Assembly: GCA_050633705.1 (NCBI GenBank)
Contig: JBOEGZ010000012.1
Location: 102,717-166,716, forward strand
Direction: 5' to 3'
DNA length: 64,000 nucleotides
Source: JAJFHI01 sp050633705
GTDB taxonomy: Bacteria > Pseudomonadota > Alphaproteobacteria > Rhizobiales > Hyphomicrobiaceae
The position numbers and the translations under genes were made by a program. The notes below the pieces were generated by a model. It was not told the DNA's origin and made no database searches. It saw nothing but the letters and a program-made list of their open reading frames with translations. This document shows, in pieces, positions 1 to 7,955 of this stretch (position 1 is its first letter; each line of letters starts with the position of its first letter).

Positions 1-295
1 AGACACACAGTGCGGATTCGCCTGGCATTTGTTCTCCACCCGGGAGTTTGTAATCGAGTTCGTAAATACCTTCATCGAGCATCATTCGCCTCTCTTCTAG
101 TTGATCGAATTCCTCCGCCAATGCGAGATCCGGCAACTTCCTTAAAACACGCAGATAGGCTCTGACCGGGCCCGGAATGCTGGTTTCCCCGGTCGCCCAT
201 TGGCTGACGGTTCGCGGCGTCACATCCAGCAACTTGGCCAGTTCCAACTGTTTCAGGCCGAATTGTTTCAGCTCTTCTTTGAGTGGGTTTTCCAT
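1..295 (-). CDS. Partial XRE-like helix-turn-helix DNA-binding protein
   Basis: The reading frame starts at the ATG complementary to 293-295 and is open to the left window edge, so only about 98 N-terminal residues are visible. Residues about 12-45 form a lambda-repressor-type helix-turn-helix: a Gln-rich first helix (LKQLELAKLL) and a recognition helix with TPRTVSQWATG. A charged helix (AEEFDQLEERR) follows. This suggests a sequence-specific DNA-binding protein, either a regulator or an antitoxin-type partner. It lies downstream of rpsP on the same strand but is separated from it by a terminator hairpin, so it probably has its own promoter. No partner toxin can be judged because the gene is cut. 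The family assignment rests only on the HTH pattern. Confidence 0.7.
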   Translation of the reverse strand, partial: MENPLKEELKQFGLKQLELAKLLDVTPRTVSQWATGETSIPGPVRAYLRVLRKLPDLALAEEFDQLEERRMMLDEGIYELDYKLPGGEQMPGESALCV

Positions 296-387
296 AATAA
301 GAGAGATAGCAAATAAATCAAAAATAGCAATAATCACTATTTATTTTCGGTTAATGGCTGGGCGCAATGAACCAGGGCTAGGCCCAC

Positions 388-424
388 GAAAAAAGCCCCG
401 CTCGGAGAGAACAGGGCTCTTTTA
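388..424 (-). terminator. Rho-independent terminator downstream of rpsP
   Basis: Read on the minus strand, an AGCCC/GGGGCT-type hairpin is followed directly by six T residues. It lies about 45 bases after the rpsP stop codon, so the ffh-rpsP transcript probably ends here. Confidence 0.75.
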
Positions 425-466
425 TTGGATTGTTTGCATTGACCGTGAGGCCAATACGTAACCGTT

Positions 467-883
467 TTACTCAGCAGCGGGTGCTTCGTCACTTGCGGCT
501 TCTTCTGCAGGCGCTTCAGCAGCGGCTTTGGCAGCTTCTGCGGCTTCGTTTTTCTTTTCTTCGATGGCCGCCAAACGCTCTTGTGCTTTCTTCTTCGGTT
601 TGGCTTTTTCTGGGTTGTTGCGGGCTTTGCGGGTCAGCAGGCCGGCACCATCAAAGATGCGTGCAACGCGGTCAGTTGGCAGGGCGCCGACAGAAAGCCA
701 GTGTTTGCAACGGTCTTCATTCAGGCGCACGCGTTCTGGGTGGTCTTTGGCAACCATTGGGTTGAACGTGCCGATGCGTTCAATGTAACGGCCATCACGC
801 GGCGACGTGTTGGTTGCTGCAACGATGTAGTAATACGGGCGCTTCTTAGCGCCACCACGTGCGAGGCGAATTTTAACTGCCAT
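467..883 (-). CDS. rpsP: 30S ribosomal protein S16 (bS16)
   Basis: Small-subunit ribosomal protein that binds 16S rRNA during 30S assembly. The first 80 residues carry the family signature ([21 protein letters not shown], then GTFNPM and a [15 protein letters not shown] segment). Residues about 85-138 are an Ala/Glu/Lys-rich, low-complexity tail; long tails of this kind are common in alphaproteobacterial S16. The gene lies 98 bases downstream of ffh on the same strand, matching the usual ffh-rpsP pairing. Unusually, rimM, trmD and rplS do not follow: a terminator and an unrelated HTH gene lie downstream. Confidence 0.97.
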   Translation of the reverse strand: MAVKIRLARGGAKKRPYYYIVAATNTSPRDGRYIERIGTFNPMVAKDHPERVRLNEDRCKHWLSVGALPTDRVARIFDGAGLLTRKARNNPEKAKPKKKAQERLAAIEEKKNEAAEAAKAAAEAPAEEAASDEAPAAE

Positions 884-981
884 GAGGTTCGTTCCTTTGA
901 TTTAAATCTTTGTTTGTTTGTTCGATGTGTTTCGTGAATTCGTGAAATTTCGTGTGTGTGTTTGCGCCAAGGCGCATCGTG

Positions 982-2586
982 TTACTTGCGCTTTTTCTTT
1001 CCTTTGCCGCCGCCAAACGGTCCGCCACCGCCTAGGCCTGGCAATCCAGCGCCGCCCAATCCCGGAAGTTTGCCGCCGCCAAGACCGGGGAGCCCGGAAG
1101 CTTTACCCGGAGTGGCGCCACCGGTTGGTAAGGCGTCTTTCAAATCGGCTGGGAGTTGTGCCAGTGCGTTGGGATCAAGGCCTTCAAGTTCTTTTTGCAT
1201 TGCTGCCAGTTCTTCGCCAGACGGTGCGCCGCCGCCCATTCCGCCTCCAGGCATCATGCCACCGAACATCTTGTTCATCATGCCGGGTGATTTACCCATC
1301 TTTTTCATCACGTCCGCCATCTGGCGGTGCATTTTCAAAAGCTTGTTGATGTCGGGAACACCCGTACCGGAACCAGCAGCGATGCGGCGTTTGCGTTTCG
1401 CATCAAGCACTTTTGGATGGCGCCGTTCTTTCGGCGTCATCGATGAGATGATGGCTTGTTGGCGTTTAAACAGGCTTTCATCGAGGTTGGCATTGGCCAA
1501 CTGTGATTTCATTTTGCCGATACCAGGCATCATGCCAAGCACGCCACCCATGCCGCCAAGCTTTTCCATTTGCTTGAGCTGGTCGGCAAGGTCTTCAAGA
1601 TCGAATGCTCCTTTACGCATCTTTTGCGCAATTTTGGTGGCCTTTTCAGCATCGATGGTTTGAGCAGCTTTTTCGACCAGAGAAACAACGTCGCCCATGC
1701 CGAGAATTCGACCGGCGATACGATCAGGATGGAAATCTTCCAGTTCATCCCATCTCTCGCCCGTACCAATCAGTTTGATTGGTTTGCCGGTGACAGCACG
1801 CATCGAAAGGGCCGCACCGCCGCGGCCATCGCCATCAGCGCGGGTGAGGACGATACCGGTAATGCCAATTTGCCCATCAAAGGCAGTTGCCGTGTTGACA
1901 GCGTCTTGGCCGGTGAGGCTGTCGGCAACAAGCAGTGTTTCATGCGGATTGATGGCAGCTTTAACGCGAACAACCTCATCCATCAGTTCGTCATCGACTG
2001 TGACACGCCCGGCGGTGTCAAACAGCACGACGTCGTAGCCTCCAAGCTTACTGGCTTCAAGCGCGCGCTTGGCAATCTGTTCTGGTGTTTGTCCGGCGAT
2101 GATGGGCAGTGTTTCGACGTTTGTTTGCTCACCAAGGACACGCAACTGTTCTTGTGCTGCTGGGCGGCGGGTGTCGAGTGACGCCATCAGGACTTTTTTC
2201 TTATCGCGATTGGTTAGGCGATAAGCGATTTTAGCCGTTGAAGTTGTTTTGCCTGAGCCTTGCAAGCCGACCATCAAAATTCCAACCGGAGGTGCGGCAT
2301 GAAGGTCGATTGGCTCAGCAGTGGAACCAAGAACGGCCACCAGTTCGTCGTTGACGATCTTTACGACCATCTGGCCTGGTGTCACAGATTTGACGACTTC
2401 AGCTCCGACCGCTTTTGCTTTAACCCGATCAACGAACCCTTTGACAACCTCTAACGCGACGTCGGCTTCCAACAACGCCCGACGGACTTCGCGCATGGCG
2501 TCGTTAACGTCACTCTCTGATAGCGCACCGCGTTTGGTGAGCTTGTCGAGGACGCCGGATAAGCGATCTGAAAGCGATTGAAACAT
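982..2586 (-). CDS. ffh: Signal recognition particle protein Ffh (SRP54)
   Basis: GTPase of the signal recognition particle. It binds 4.5S RNA and signal sequences of nascent membrane proteins and docks with FtsY. The N domain (about 1-90) is followed by the G domain with Walker A GLQGSGKTT, DTRRPAA, the G3 motif DTAGR and the TRADGDGRGGAAL closing loop. The Met-rich M domain (about 300-440) contains GGMGGVLGMMPGIGKM. The last 60 residues are a Gly/Pro/Leu-rich tail ending in a basic cluster (GKKKRK). At 534 residues it is longer than E. coli Ffh (about 450), mainly because of that tail. It is cotranscribed with rpsP. Its receptor gene ftsY lies 7.5 kb away on the other strand. Confidence 0.98.
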   Translation of the reverse strand: MFQSLSDRLSGVLDKLTKRGALSESDVNDAMREVRRALLEADVALEVVKGFVDRVKAKAVGAEVVKSVTPGQMVVKIVNDELVAVLGSTAEPIDLHAAPPVGILMVGLQGSGKTTSTAKIAYRLTNRDKKKVLMASLDTRRPAAQEQLRVLGEQTNVETLPIIAGQTPEQIAKRALEASKLGGYDVVLFDTAGRVTVDDELMDEVVRVKAAINPHETLLVADSLTGQDAVNTATAFDGQIGITGIVLTRADGDGRGGAALSMRAVTGKPIKLIGTGERWDELEDFHPDRIAGRILGMGDVVSLVEKAAQTIDAEKATKIAQKMRKGAFDLEDLADQLKQMEKLGGMGGVLGMMPGIGKMKSQLANANLDESLFKRQQAIISSMTPKERRHPKVLDAKRKRRIAAGSGTGVPDINKLLKMHRQMADVMKKMGKSPGMMNKMFGGMMPGGGMGGGAPSGEELAAMQKELEGLDPNALAQLPADLKDALPTGGATPGKASGLPGLGGGKLPGLGGAGLPGLGGGGPFGGGKGKKKRK

Positions 2587-3029
2587 TGCGCCTCAATGGG
2601 CCCCAATTAGATCTCATCTGTCTGAGACCGCACAGGACCGTTGGATTACCGAACATTTCAGGCCGACGAGACAACACACAGCACAAACGCACCCACGGGC
2701 GAAACTCGCCGGTGGATGTTGACCCCCTAACCTCCCGGATTTGCTGAATAAATTTACCAGCGTCCATGTGCTAAGCGGCGGCGCGTGTTGTTACGAGCCT
2801 GGAATTGAGGATGTGTATCGGTCAGGGGGTTCAAAATGTCAATCCGATCAGGTGTTTTTGACAGATTTTTAGTCCCAAGACCGGCCTTTGTGGCGCCCAG
2901 ATTGGCTGGAAACCAGCGGAATTCTGGCAGAATTTCTGTTTCTTCATCTCAAGACGCAATCGCAAGCGCTCTTTGTGGGTACAAATTAGCTCATTGATAT
3001 TCTTGAAATTGCCCAAAGGAGACGCCGAA
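2587..3029. other. Divergent intergenic region between ffh and the aquaporin gene
   Basis: This 443-base stretch lies between divergently transcribed ffh and aqpZ. I looked for the conserved SRP RNA tetraloop-hairpin sequence and for tRNA cloverleaf elements and saw neither. It must hold promoters for both genes, but I cannot pick convincing hexamers. A good Shine-Dalgarno (AAAGGAG, 3015-3021) sits at its right end. Confidence 0.5.
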
Positions 3030-3716
3030 GTGAAAAAACCTATCGCGGAATTTATCGGAACGTTCACCTTGGTCTTGTTCGGTTGTGGTGCCGCTGTGAT
3101 TGCGGGCGAACAAATCGGCGTCCTGGGAATCAGTTTTGCATTTGGCTTGGCATTGATTGCCATGGCTTACGGCATCGGGCCAATTTCTGGCTGCCACATC
3201 AATCCCGCAGTGAGTCTTGGAGCGATGATTGCTGGGCGCATGTCGCTTAGAGATTTCATTCACTACGTCATTGCCCAATGCCTCGGAGCTGTTGTCGGAG
3301 CATTCGTGTTGTACTTGATCGTTTCTGGCAAGCTTTCCGGTTATGACGTCGCGGCATCTGGGCTCGGGCAAAATGGTTGGGGTCGTGGCTATCTCGGAGA
3401 ATATGGTCTGGTTTCTGCGGTCGTATTCGAGGTCGTCGCTACATTTCTTTTCCTTGTCGTTATTCTCGGATCAACACAGGCTGGCGCACCCGCGACCCTG
3501 GCGGGGTTGGCAATCGGGTTGACGTTGGTTGCGATACATATCGTTGGAATTCAAGTGACAGGCGTGTCGGTTAATCCAGCACGAAGCCTTGGCCCGGCAC
3601 TGTTTGCAGGAACACAGGCTCTATCGCAGTTGTGGCTCTTTATCGTTGCCCCATGCATCGGTGCAGCGTTGGCTGGACTGATGTTTAAGTCTGGCTTGTT
3701 GGAGGCAAACGAATAG
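3030..3716 (+). CDS. aqpZ: Aquaporin Z-like water channel
   Basis: MIP-family channel of the inner membrane, conducting water and possibly small neutral solutes. Both half-helix signatures are present: HINPAVSLGA near residue 60 and VNPARSLGPA near residue 180. Six transmembrane segments plus the two NPA half-helices fit 228 residues, close to E. coli AqpZ (231). I chose the GTG at 3030 because AAAGGAG lies eight bases upstream and the protein then starts like family members (VKKPIAEFIGTF). The frame is open back to 2973, but that extension has no ribosome binding site. It is monocistronic. The selectivity filter looks aquaporin-like (His in IAIHIVG, Arg after the second NPA) rather than glycerol-facilitator-like. 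Confidence 0.93.
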   Translation: MKKPIAEFIGTFTLVLFGCGAAVIAGEQIGVLGISFAFGLALIAMAYGIGPISGCHINPAVSLGAMIAGRMSLRDFIHYVIAQCLGAVVGAFVLYLIVSGKLSGYDVAASGLGQNGWGRGYLGEYGLVSAVVFEVVATFLFLVVILGSTQAGAPATLAGLAIGLTLVAIHIVGIQVTGVSVNPARSLGPALFAGTQALSQLWLFIVAPCIGAALAGLMFKSGLLEANE

Positions 3717-3870
3717 ATTCCATTTCGATGATCACGATCTACGAAACGGTCTCACCATTTGGTGGGGCCGGTTTTCTGTTGCATTCATCGCAGCACTGCA
3801 AAGCATTTGGATGTCAATGAGCGTCTAAGTGTGCTTGATGCGCAACAAAAAATGCTCCTGTTTTGTCGTT

Positions 3871-3884
3871 CTGACTTCGATCAA
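3871..3884 (+). promoter_or_regulatory. Candidate FNR-type box upstream of the ompW-like gene
   Basis: CTGAC-N4-ATCAA matches the FNR/FixK consensus TTGAT-N4-ATCAA at eight of ten positions. It lies 90 bases before the OmpW-like start codon, a plausible activating position. An FNR-like regulator is encoded immediately downstream of that gene. Binding is inferred. Confidence 0.4.
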
Positions 3885-3973
3885 AACTGACTTGCGACCA
3901 AGTGATAGCGCTGTCGCATGGATGTAGCGGACGTGATTCGCTCGCTTGGTTTTGTCGTCAGGAGAGCCAAAGA

Positions 3974-4648
3974 ATGGCAATGAATTTATTACGATGGGTG
4001 GTAACACACTTGCTGAGTGTTGGGATTGTCTTTGGTGCAAGCCAGGCTGCACGCGCGGGCGACTATAACGGCGACTTTATGGTGCGTCTGGGAGCAACAG
4101 TCGTGCATCCGGATTCAAGTGCGGATGTCTTTGTTGGTGGGACTCAAATAGTCGGTGCTGATGCAGACATCAGTACTCAGGTCATTCCTTCCGCAACATT
4201 GACGTACTTTTTCTCCAAAAATCTAGCCGCGGAATTGTTTTGCTGTTTTGCCAAGCATGAAATCGACGGCGAGGGTGTGTTGCAAGGACTTGATTTAGGT
4301 GACACATGGATCTTCCCACCAGCGGTGACCTTGCAATATCACTTTGATACGGTCAGCGGCTTTAAGCCGTATTTGGGCGTTGGCTTCCAGTACATCGCAT
4401 TTTTCAATGAAGGTGCAACGGTGTTCGGTGACAAAGTCAGTATTGATGATGCTATTGGCTTTACGCTGCAGGCGGGTGTTGATGTTGAAGTTGGTCGTGG
4501 GCTGTATCTTAACGCAGATGTAAAGAAGACGTTTTTGGATACGGAAGCGAGTTTTCGTGGAACGAATATCACCGCAGACGTCGATCTTGATCCGTGGATC
4601 TTTACTGTTGGCGTCGGTTACCGGTTTAACCTCCTCAGCTCAAACTAA
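3974..4648 (+). CDS. ompW: OmpW family outer-membrane beta-barrel protein
   Basis: Predicted eight-stranded outer-membrane barrel of the OmpW family, thought to form a narrow channel for small hydrophobic molecules. The ATG at 3974 has CAGGAGAG eight bases upstream and gives a clean signal peptide ending in ARA-G near residue 26. The mature protein shows the family features: an N-terminal strand with MVRLGATVVHP, alternating amphipathic strands (ATLTYFF, VTLQYHF, KPYLGVGFQY), and a C-terminal strand ending VGVGYRFNL. Length (224 residues) fits OmpW (about 212). A candidate FNR box upstream and the convergent FNR-like gene suggest oxygen-responsive control. Confidence 0.88.
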   Translation: MAMNLLRWVVTHLLSVGIVFGASQAARAGDYNGDFMVRLGATVVHPDSSADVFVGGTQIVGADADISTQVIPSATLTYFFSKNLAAELFCCFAKHEIDGEGVLQGLDLGDTWIFPPAVTLQYHFDTVSGFKPYLGVGFQYIAFFNEGATVFGDKVSIDDAIGFTLQAGVDVEVGRGLYLNADVKKTFLDTEASFRGTNITADVDLDPWIFTVGVGYRFNLLSSN

Positions 4649-4656
4649 GTAAGGGG

Positions 4657-4702
4657 AGGGGTCTCACCAAAAGCAACGTTGTGGCTTAGGTTTGAGACCC
4701 CT
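4657..4702 (+). terminator. Terminator hairpin between ompW and the FNR-like gene
   Basis: A perfect 10-bp inverted repeat (AGGGGTCTCA / TGAGACCCCT) with a 26-base loop lies just after the OmpW stop. The U tract is weak, so it may be a bidirectional end for the two convergent genes. Confidence 0.5.
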
Positions 4703-4782
4703 TGTTAGCTGGGTGCGATTGATTGAACGCATACCTTTGAACCCATCAAATTATTGCAGCTTGGTCTTAGGCTTGCACGAAT

Positions 4783-5523
4783 TCATCCGGCCAGTTTGAC
4801 CAAGTTTTCCATATCTAAGACGCGGAAATAATTTGGACCGTCAAAGGCAATGAGATTTCGTTTTTTGAGTGTAGAAATGTGACGGCAGACCGTATCGTAA
4901 TTGAGCCCAATACAGTCAGACATATCTTGTCGACCAAGTTGAAGGCGGAAATAACCGGGCTTTGCAGCAACGTTGATGTCGTCATTGATGAAGGTTGTTG
5001 GCTGTTTGCTCATCCTCAGAAAAAAGCTTGCCACGCGTTCTTCAGCCGATTTCTGACCAAGAAGGACCATCCAATCTTGGGCGGCATCAAGGTCTTCCAG
5101 AGCTTGTTTTAAAAGGCGCCCGTTCAGACCAGGATATTTCATCGCCATTTGTTGGAACGAAGCAAGTTTGAATATGCAAATCTCGATCCTTGTGAGCGCC
5201 TCGATAAGATAAGCATTGTCCACACTCAACGTTTGGCCGCAACAATTTGGCGGGAACAAAAGACCGACAATCTGACTGCGACCATCCAAAAGTGTTTTCG
5301 TTACTTTCGCTGTACCTTTGTGGATCGCACCAACGAATGGTTCGTCTTCTTGACTGGAAAAAAATCGTTCGCCGGGTTGGTATGTGCGCCATTGTCCAAT
5401 CCGGTGAAAGTCGCTCAATTGCTCATCTGTCAACGCCCCGCAAATACCAACATTTCGAACAGCGCAGTTTAAACAACGCGTCATAGTTTTTGGTGTCTGC
5501 AAATGTTGAATACGGTCATGCAT
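4783..5523 (-). CDS. Crp/Fnr family regulator with FNR-type N-terminal cysteines
   Basis: Transcription factor with an N-terminal effector domain and a C-terminal winged helix. Cys17, Cys20 and Cys28 (C-x2-C-x7-C) match the spacing of alphaproteobacterial FnrL/FnrN iron-sulfur sensors, and a Cys pair near residue 93 (PPNCCGQ) could supply the fourth ligand. An oxygen-labile 4Fe-4S cluster is therefore likely. The HTH spans about 190-225 (GRQDMSDCIGLNYDTVCRHISTL). The recognition helix reads D-x-V-C-R where FNR/FixK proteins usually have E-x-V-S-R, so its half-site preference may differ. The start at 5523 has an AGG eight bases upstream; an internal ATG at 5484 is the alternative. A TGAT-N4-ATCA site lies upstream. 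Confidence 0.9.
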   Translation of the reverse strand: MHDRIQHLQTPKTMTRCLNCAVRNVGICGALTDEQLSDFHRIGQWRTYQPGERFFSSQEDEPFVGAIHKGTAKVTKTLLDGRSQIVGLLFPPNCCGQTLSVDNAYLIEALTRIEICIFKLASFQQMAMKYPGLNGRLLKQALEDLDAAQDWMVLLGQKSAEERVASFFLRMSKQPTTFINDDINVAAKPGYFRLQLGRQDMSDCIGLNYDTVCRHISTLKKRNLIAFDGPNYFRVLDMENLVKLAG

Positions 5524-5920
5524 CGAGACAGCCTGGAATGAGAAAACTTTTGCGCGTCGTATTTAGTGTCATTTCAAAATGGCTTCCCCAATCTTGTCCG
5601 GAAGCATCGCAGGGTGAACAGAACCCGAAACTCACCAAGCCAGCTTCGAAGGATTGAGATGATTTACTGAGCTGCAGTCATGCCACGAACGAGTGTGCTT
5701 GTCGGAAAACACACTCTGACTATTCTTGTATATTTGAGTTCTACATCACACAGCCGGGGGTGCGAATGATCTCGATCACTCGTTGTCAAAACGTGAGATC
5801 TGCAGCGATCAAGCTTTGGACCGGACTTCTTGTCCGTGAACCGCTTTCAATTGAAACCAAATAAGGCGAATGCAAAAACCGTCTACAATCTGATGTTTCA
5901 TCCAGATTCAATTCTTAACC
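5524..5920. other. Intergenic region upstream of the FNR-like gene
   Basis: This 397-base stretch holds the promoter region of the FNR-like gene and the 3-prime end of the sugar dehydrogenase transcript. Apart from the FNR-like palindrome at 5766-5779 I see no ORF with a ribosome binding site and no RNA gene. Confidence 0.5.
5766..5779. promoter_or_regulatory. FNR-like palindrome upstream of the FNR-like regulator gene
   Basis: ATGAT-CTCG-ATCAC contains the core TGAT-N4-ATCA of an FNR box, matching eight of ten consensus positions. It is 243 bases upstream of the regulator start, far for a direct site unless the 5-prime leader is long. Autoregulation is a possible reading. Confidence 0.35.
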
Positions 5921-7093
5921 TTACTCGGCAGGTGTGATCTTTAGTATTCGTCCCGATCGTGAATCCGTTAGGACATAGACAGCGCCATCAGGACCCTGCC
6001 GCAAATCCCGAAAACGATATCCCTCTCCGGCCAACAGGCTTTCTTGAGCGATGACCTGGTTGTTTTTCATGACCAATCGCTGAATGACCGAGCCTGCAAG
6101 TCCGCCAACAAGCGCGTTGCCTTTCCAATTGGCAAACAAGTCGCCGGTGTAGAACACCAGACCGGATGTGGCGATCGATGGCACCCAATAATAAACCGGC
6201 TGTTCAAGGCCCTCTTTCTCTGTTCCGATCCCAATGCGTATGCCTGAGTAGTCGCGGCCGTAGGTAATGACGGGCCAACCGTAGTTTGCGCCTTTTTGGG
6301 GTTGGTTGAGTTCGTCGCCGCCCCTTGCGCCGTGTTCGACAGTCCATAAGTCGCGCGTTTTGGGGTGCAGCGCTGCGCCTTGAATGTTGCGATGGCCCAT
6401 TGACCAGACTTGTGGTGCCCAGCCACTTTTGCGCGGATTGTCATCGGGAACTGTGCCATCCGCGTTGATACGGATGACTTTTCCGATGAGCTTTTTGGGG
6501 TCTTGTGCGGCCGAACTTTGCGATCCGCGGTCGCCCGTGGTGATGAATAAGGTTCCGTCGTCGTTGAGGACGATACGAGAACCAAAATGGCGACCGGATA
6601 CAACAGAGGGCGTTTGCTTAAAGATCACCGTGACGTTTTCGAGTGCGCCACCTGTGTCCGTCAGGACAAGTTTTGCACGGGCAACTGTTGTCGTGCTGCG
6701 CGATTTATTTTCCCGCCCGGAGTAAGATAAGAACAGATTCCCGGTTTCGGCGAAGTCTTTTGCAAGCCGCACGTCGAGCAGGCCGCCCTGGCCGCGCGCG
6801 TAGACTTTCGGGACACCTTTAATCGGGGGTGAAATTTCACCGCTTGATGTGACAATTCGTAAGTTGCCGACGCGTTCGGTGACCAACATGCGCCCATCGG
6901 GTAAAAATTGAAGCGACCACGGATTAATGAGGCCTTCTGCAACCGTTGTAACTTTGACATCCGATTTCGTTGCCGCTGGCGCGTCAGTTTGAACGCCATT
7001 GGTTGGTGCGTCACCCTCTTCGCCATAAGCCAGAGCTGACCCGGCGAGACAGAGACCACATGACAGAGCGCTGGCAAGAATTTGTTGCAACAT
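5921..7093 (-). CDS. Periplasmic PQQ-dependent aldose sugar dehydrogenase (YliI/GSDH family)
   Basis: Soluble six-bladed beta-propeller quinoprotein that would oxidise aldose sugars with PQQ. The start at 7093 is preferred because TTGAGG lies upstream and the product opens with a textbook signal peptide (MLQQILASALSCGLCLAGSALA). The frame stays open to 7132 without a ribosome site. Family motifs are in order: GLINPWSLQFLPDGRMLVTER near the N-terminus, SGRHFGSRI with the catalytic-type His, TTGDRG, MGHRNIQG, VEHGARGGDELN and YRFRDLRQGPDG at the C-terminus. Length 390 fits. No PQQ synthesis genes are in the window, so cofactor supply is unknown. Confidence 0.9.
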   Translation of the reverse strand: MLQQILASALSCGLCLAGSALAYGEEGDAPTNGVQTDAPAATKSDVKVTTVAEGLINPWSLQFLPDGRMLVTERVGNLRIVTSSGEISPPIKGVPKVYARGQGGLLDVRLAKDFAETGNLFLSYSGRENKSRSTTTVARAKLVLTDTGGALENVTVIFKQTPSVVSGRHFGSRIVLNDDGTLFITTGDRGSQSSAAQDPKKLIGKVIRINADGTVPDDNPRKSGWAPQVWSMGHRNIQGAALHPKTRDLWTVEHGARGGDELNQPQKGANYGWPVITYGRDYSGIRIGIGTEKEGLEQPVYYWVPSIATSGLVFYTGDLFANWKGNALVGGLAGSVIQRLVMKNNQVIAQESLLAGEGYRFRDLRQGPDGAVYVLTDSRSGRILKITPAE

Positions 7094-7199
7094 GGATACC
7101 TCAATCAAACTCAATTTCAGTTCCCCCATCATATGGTGAAGCCCAGCAGAGATGCCATAAGGACGATGTTAAATTTGCGTCATAACGGCAAGGCACCTG

Positions 7200-7787
7200 T
7201 TATCGGTTGGTGTCGTTGTCGGACACCCAAGGATGTTTGCGTCCGACGGCACAAATTCGCGAAATGACACGCGGTGGGGTGTCCTGCGTTGCATGCTGGT
7301 AAGCCATCGGCGTTAATTGACCAGCAATTGCGTCATGTAACTCGCCCGGTCGCAACAGAAAATTTGGGTTTTTCGGACGGCCAAACTTCTCATTGCCGAC
7401 ACCGAAAGTTTCGTAAATCAACACACCTGAGGGCCCAACAACTGAAACAATATCAGGGAGAATCGGTCGCCAGAGGTAATTTGTGACGATGACACCGTCG
7501 AACGCCGCAGGAACGCCTTGGAGGTCAAAGGGGAGCGGTTGACCGTTTTCCAGGTCGTGTTGGAGGATTGTCAGCTTGCTGTTTGGTGCCAGATCCCCCA
7601 GGCCCAAGGTGTTGCGGTCGATTGCCGTCACCGAAAACCCAGCCTCCAGCGCCAGGCGCGTATGGCGCCCAGACCCGGCGGCTAGGTCTAAAATGTGACC
7701 ATTTGGCTTGATCTCACGGAGATAACGGTTGACCCACGGTGATGCTGTGGCATTAGGCGTATGGGAACCGGACGCTTTTGTTTCCAT
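7200..7787 (-). CDS. Class I SAM-dependent methyltransferase, TehB-like
   Basis: Small Rossmann-fold methyltransferase. Motif I is clear (GHILDLAAGSGRHTRLAL, about 30-47), followed by the acidic strand end VTAIDRN and a motif-IV-like VTNYLWRP. Such proteins resemble tellurite-resistance TehB or unassigned methyltransferases; the substrate cannot be told. The start is uncertain. The ATG at 7787 places motif I at the usual distance. An upstream GTG at 7904 would add 39 poorly conserved residues, and neither has a strong ribosome site. It is divergent from dapF. Confidence 0.8.
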   Translation of the reverse strand: METKASGSHTPNATASPWVNRYLREIKPNGHILDLAAGSGRHTRLALEAGFSVTAIDRNTLGLGDLAPNSKLTILQHDLENGQPLPFDLQGVPAAFDGVIVTNYLWRPILPDIVSVVGPSGVLIYETFGVGNEKFGRPKNPNFLLRPGELHDAIAGQLTPMAYQHATQDTPPRVISRICAVGRKHPWVSDNDTNR

Positions 7788-7955
7788 GATTTTATTATTT
7801 GTCCAGTTTCGTTCAGCCAAAGGAGGCTGGGACTCCTGCCTCGCTTGCGGCTTACTATGTCCTAGTCGATCAGGAATACAAAACGTATCAATGCTCGATG
7901 ACACCGGTTGAGGGGGTGTGATTGAGTTTTAAAGCTTCTCGCCATATGTGGACCT

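Noticed and set aside
956..1663. Long plus-strand frame opposite ffh (about 235 codons)
   Set aside because: It is the antisense shadow of ffh's Gly/Pro-rich tail; composition is Pro-rich and no ribosome site precedes it.
1570..2181. Plus-strand frame of about 200 codons opposite ffh
   Set aside because: It lies wholly inside the ffh coding sequence in antisense, with no family resemblance.
2587..3029. 4.5S SRP RNA gene next to ffh
   Set aside because: The conserved GGTCAGG...GGAAGG...AGCAG hairpin sequence is not present on either strand.
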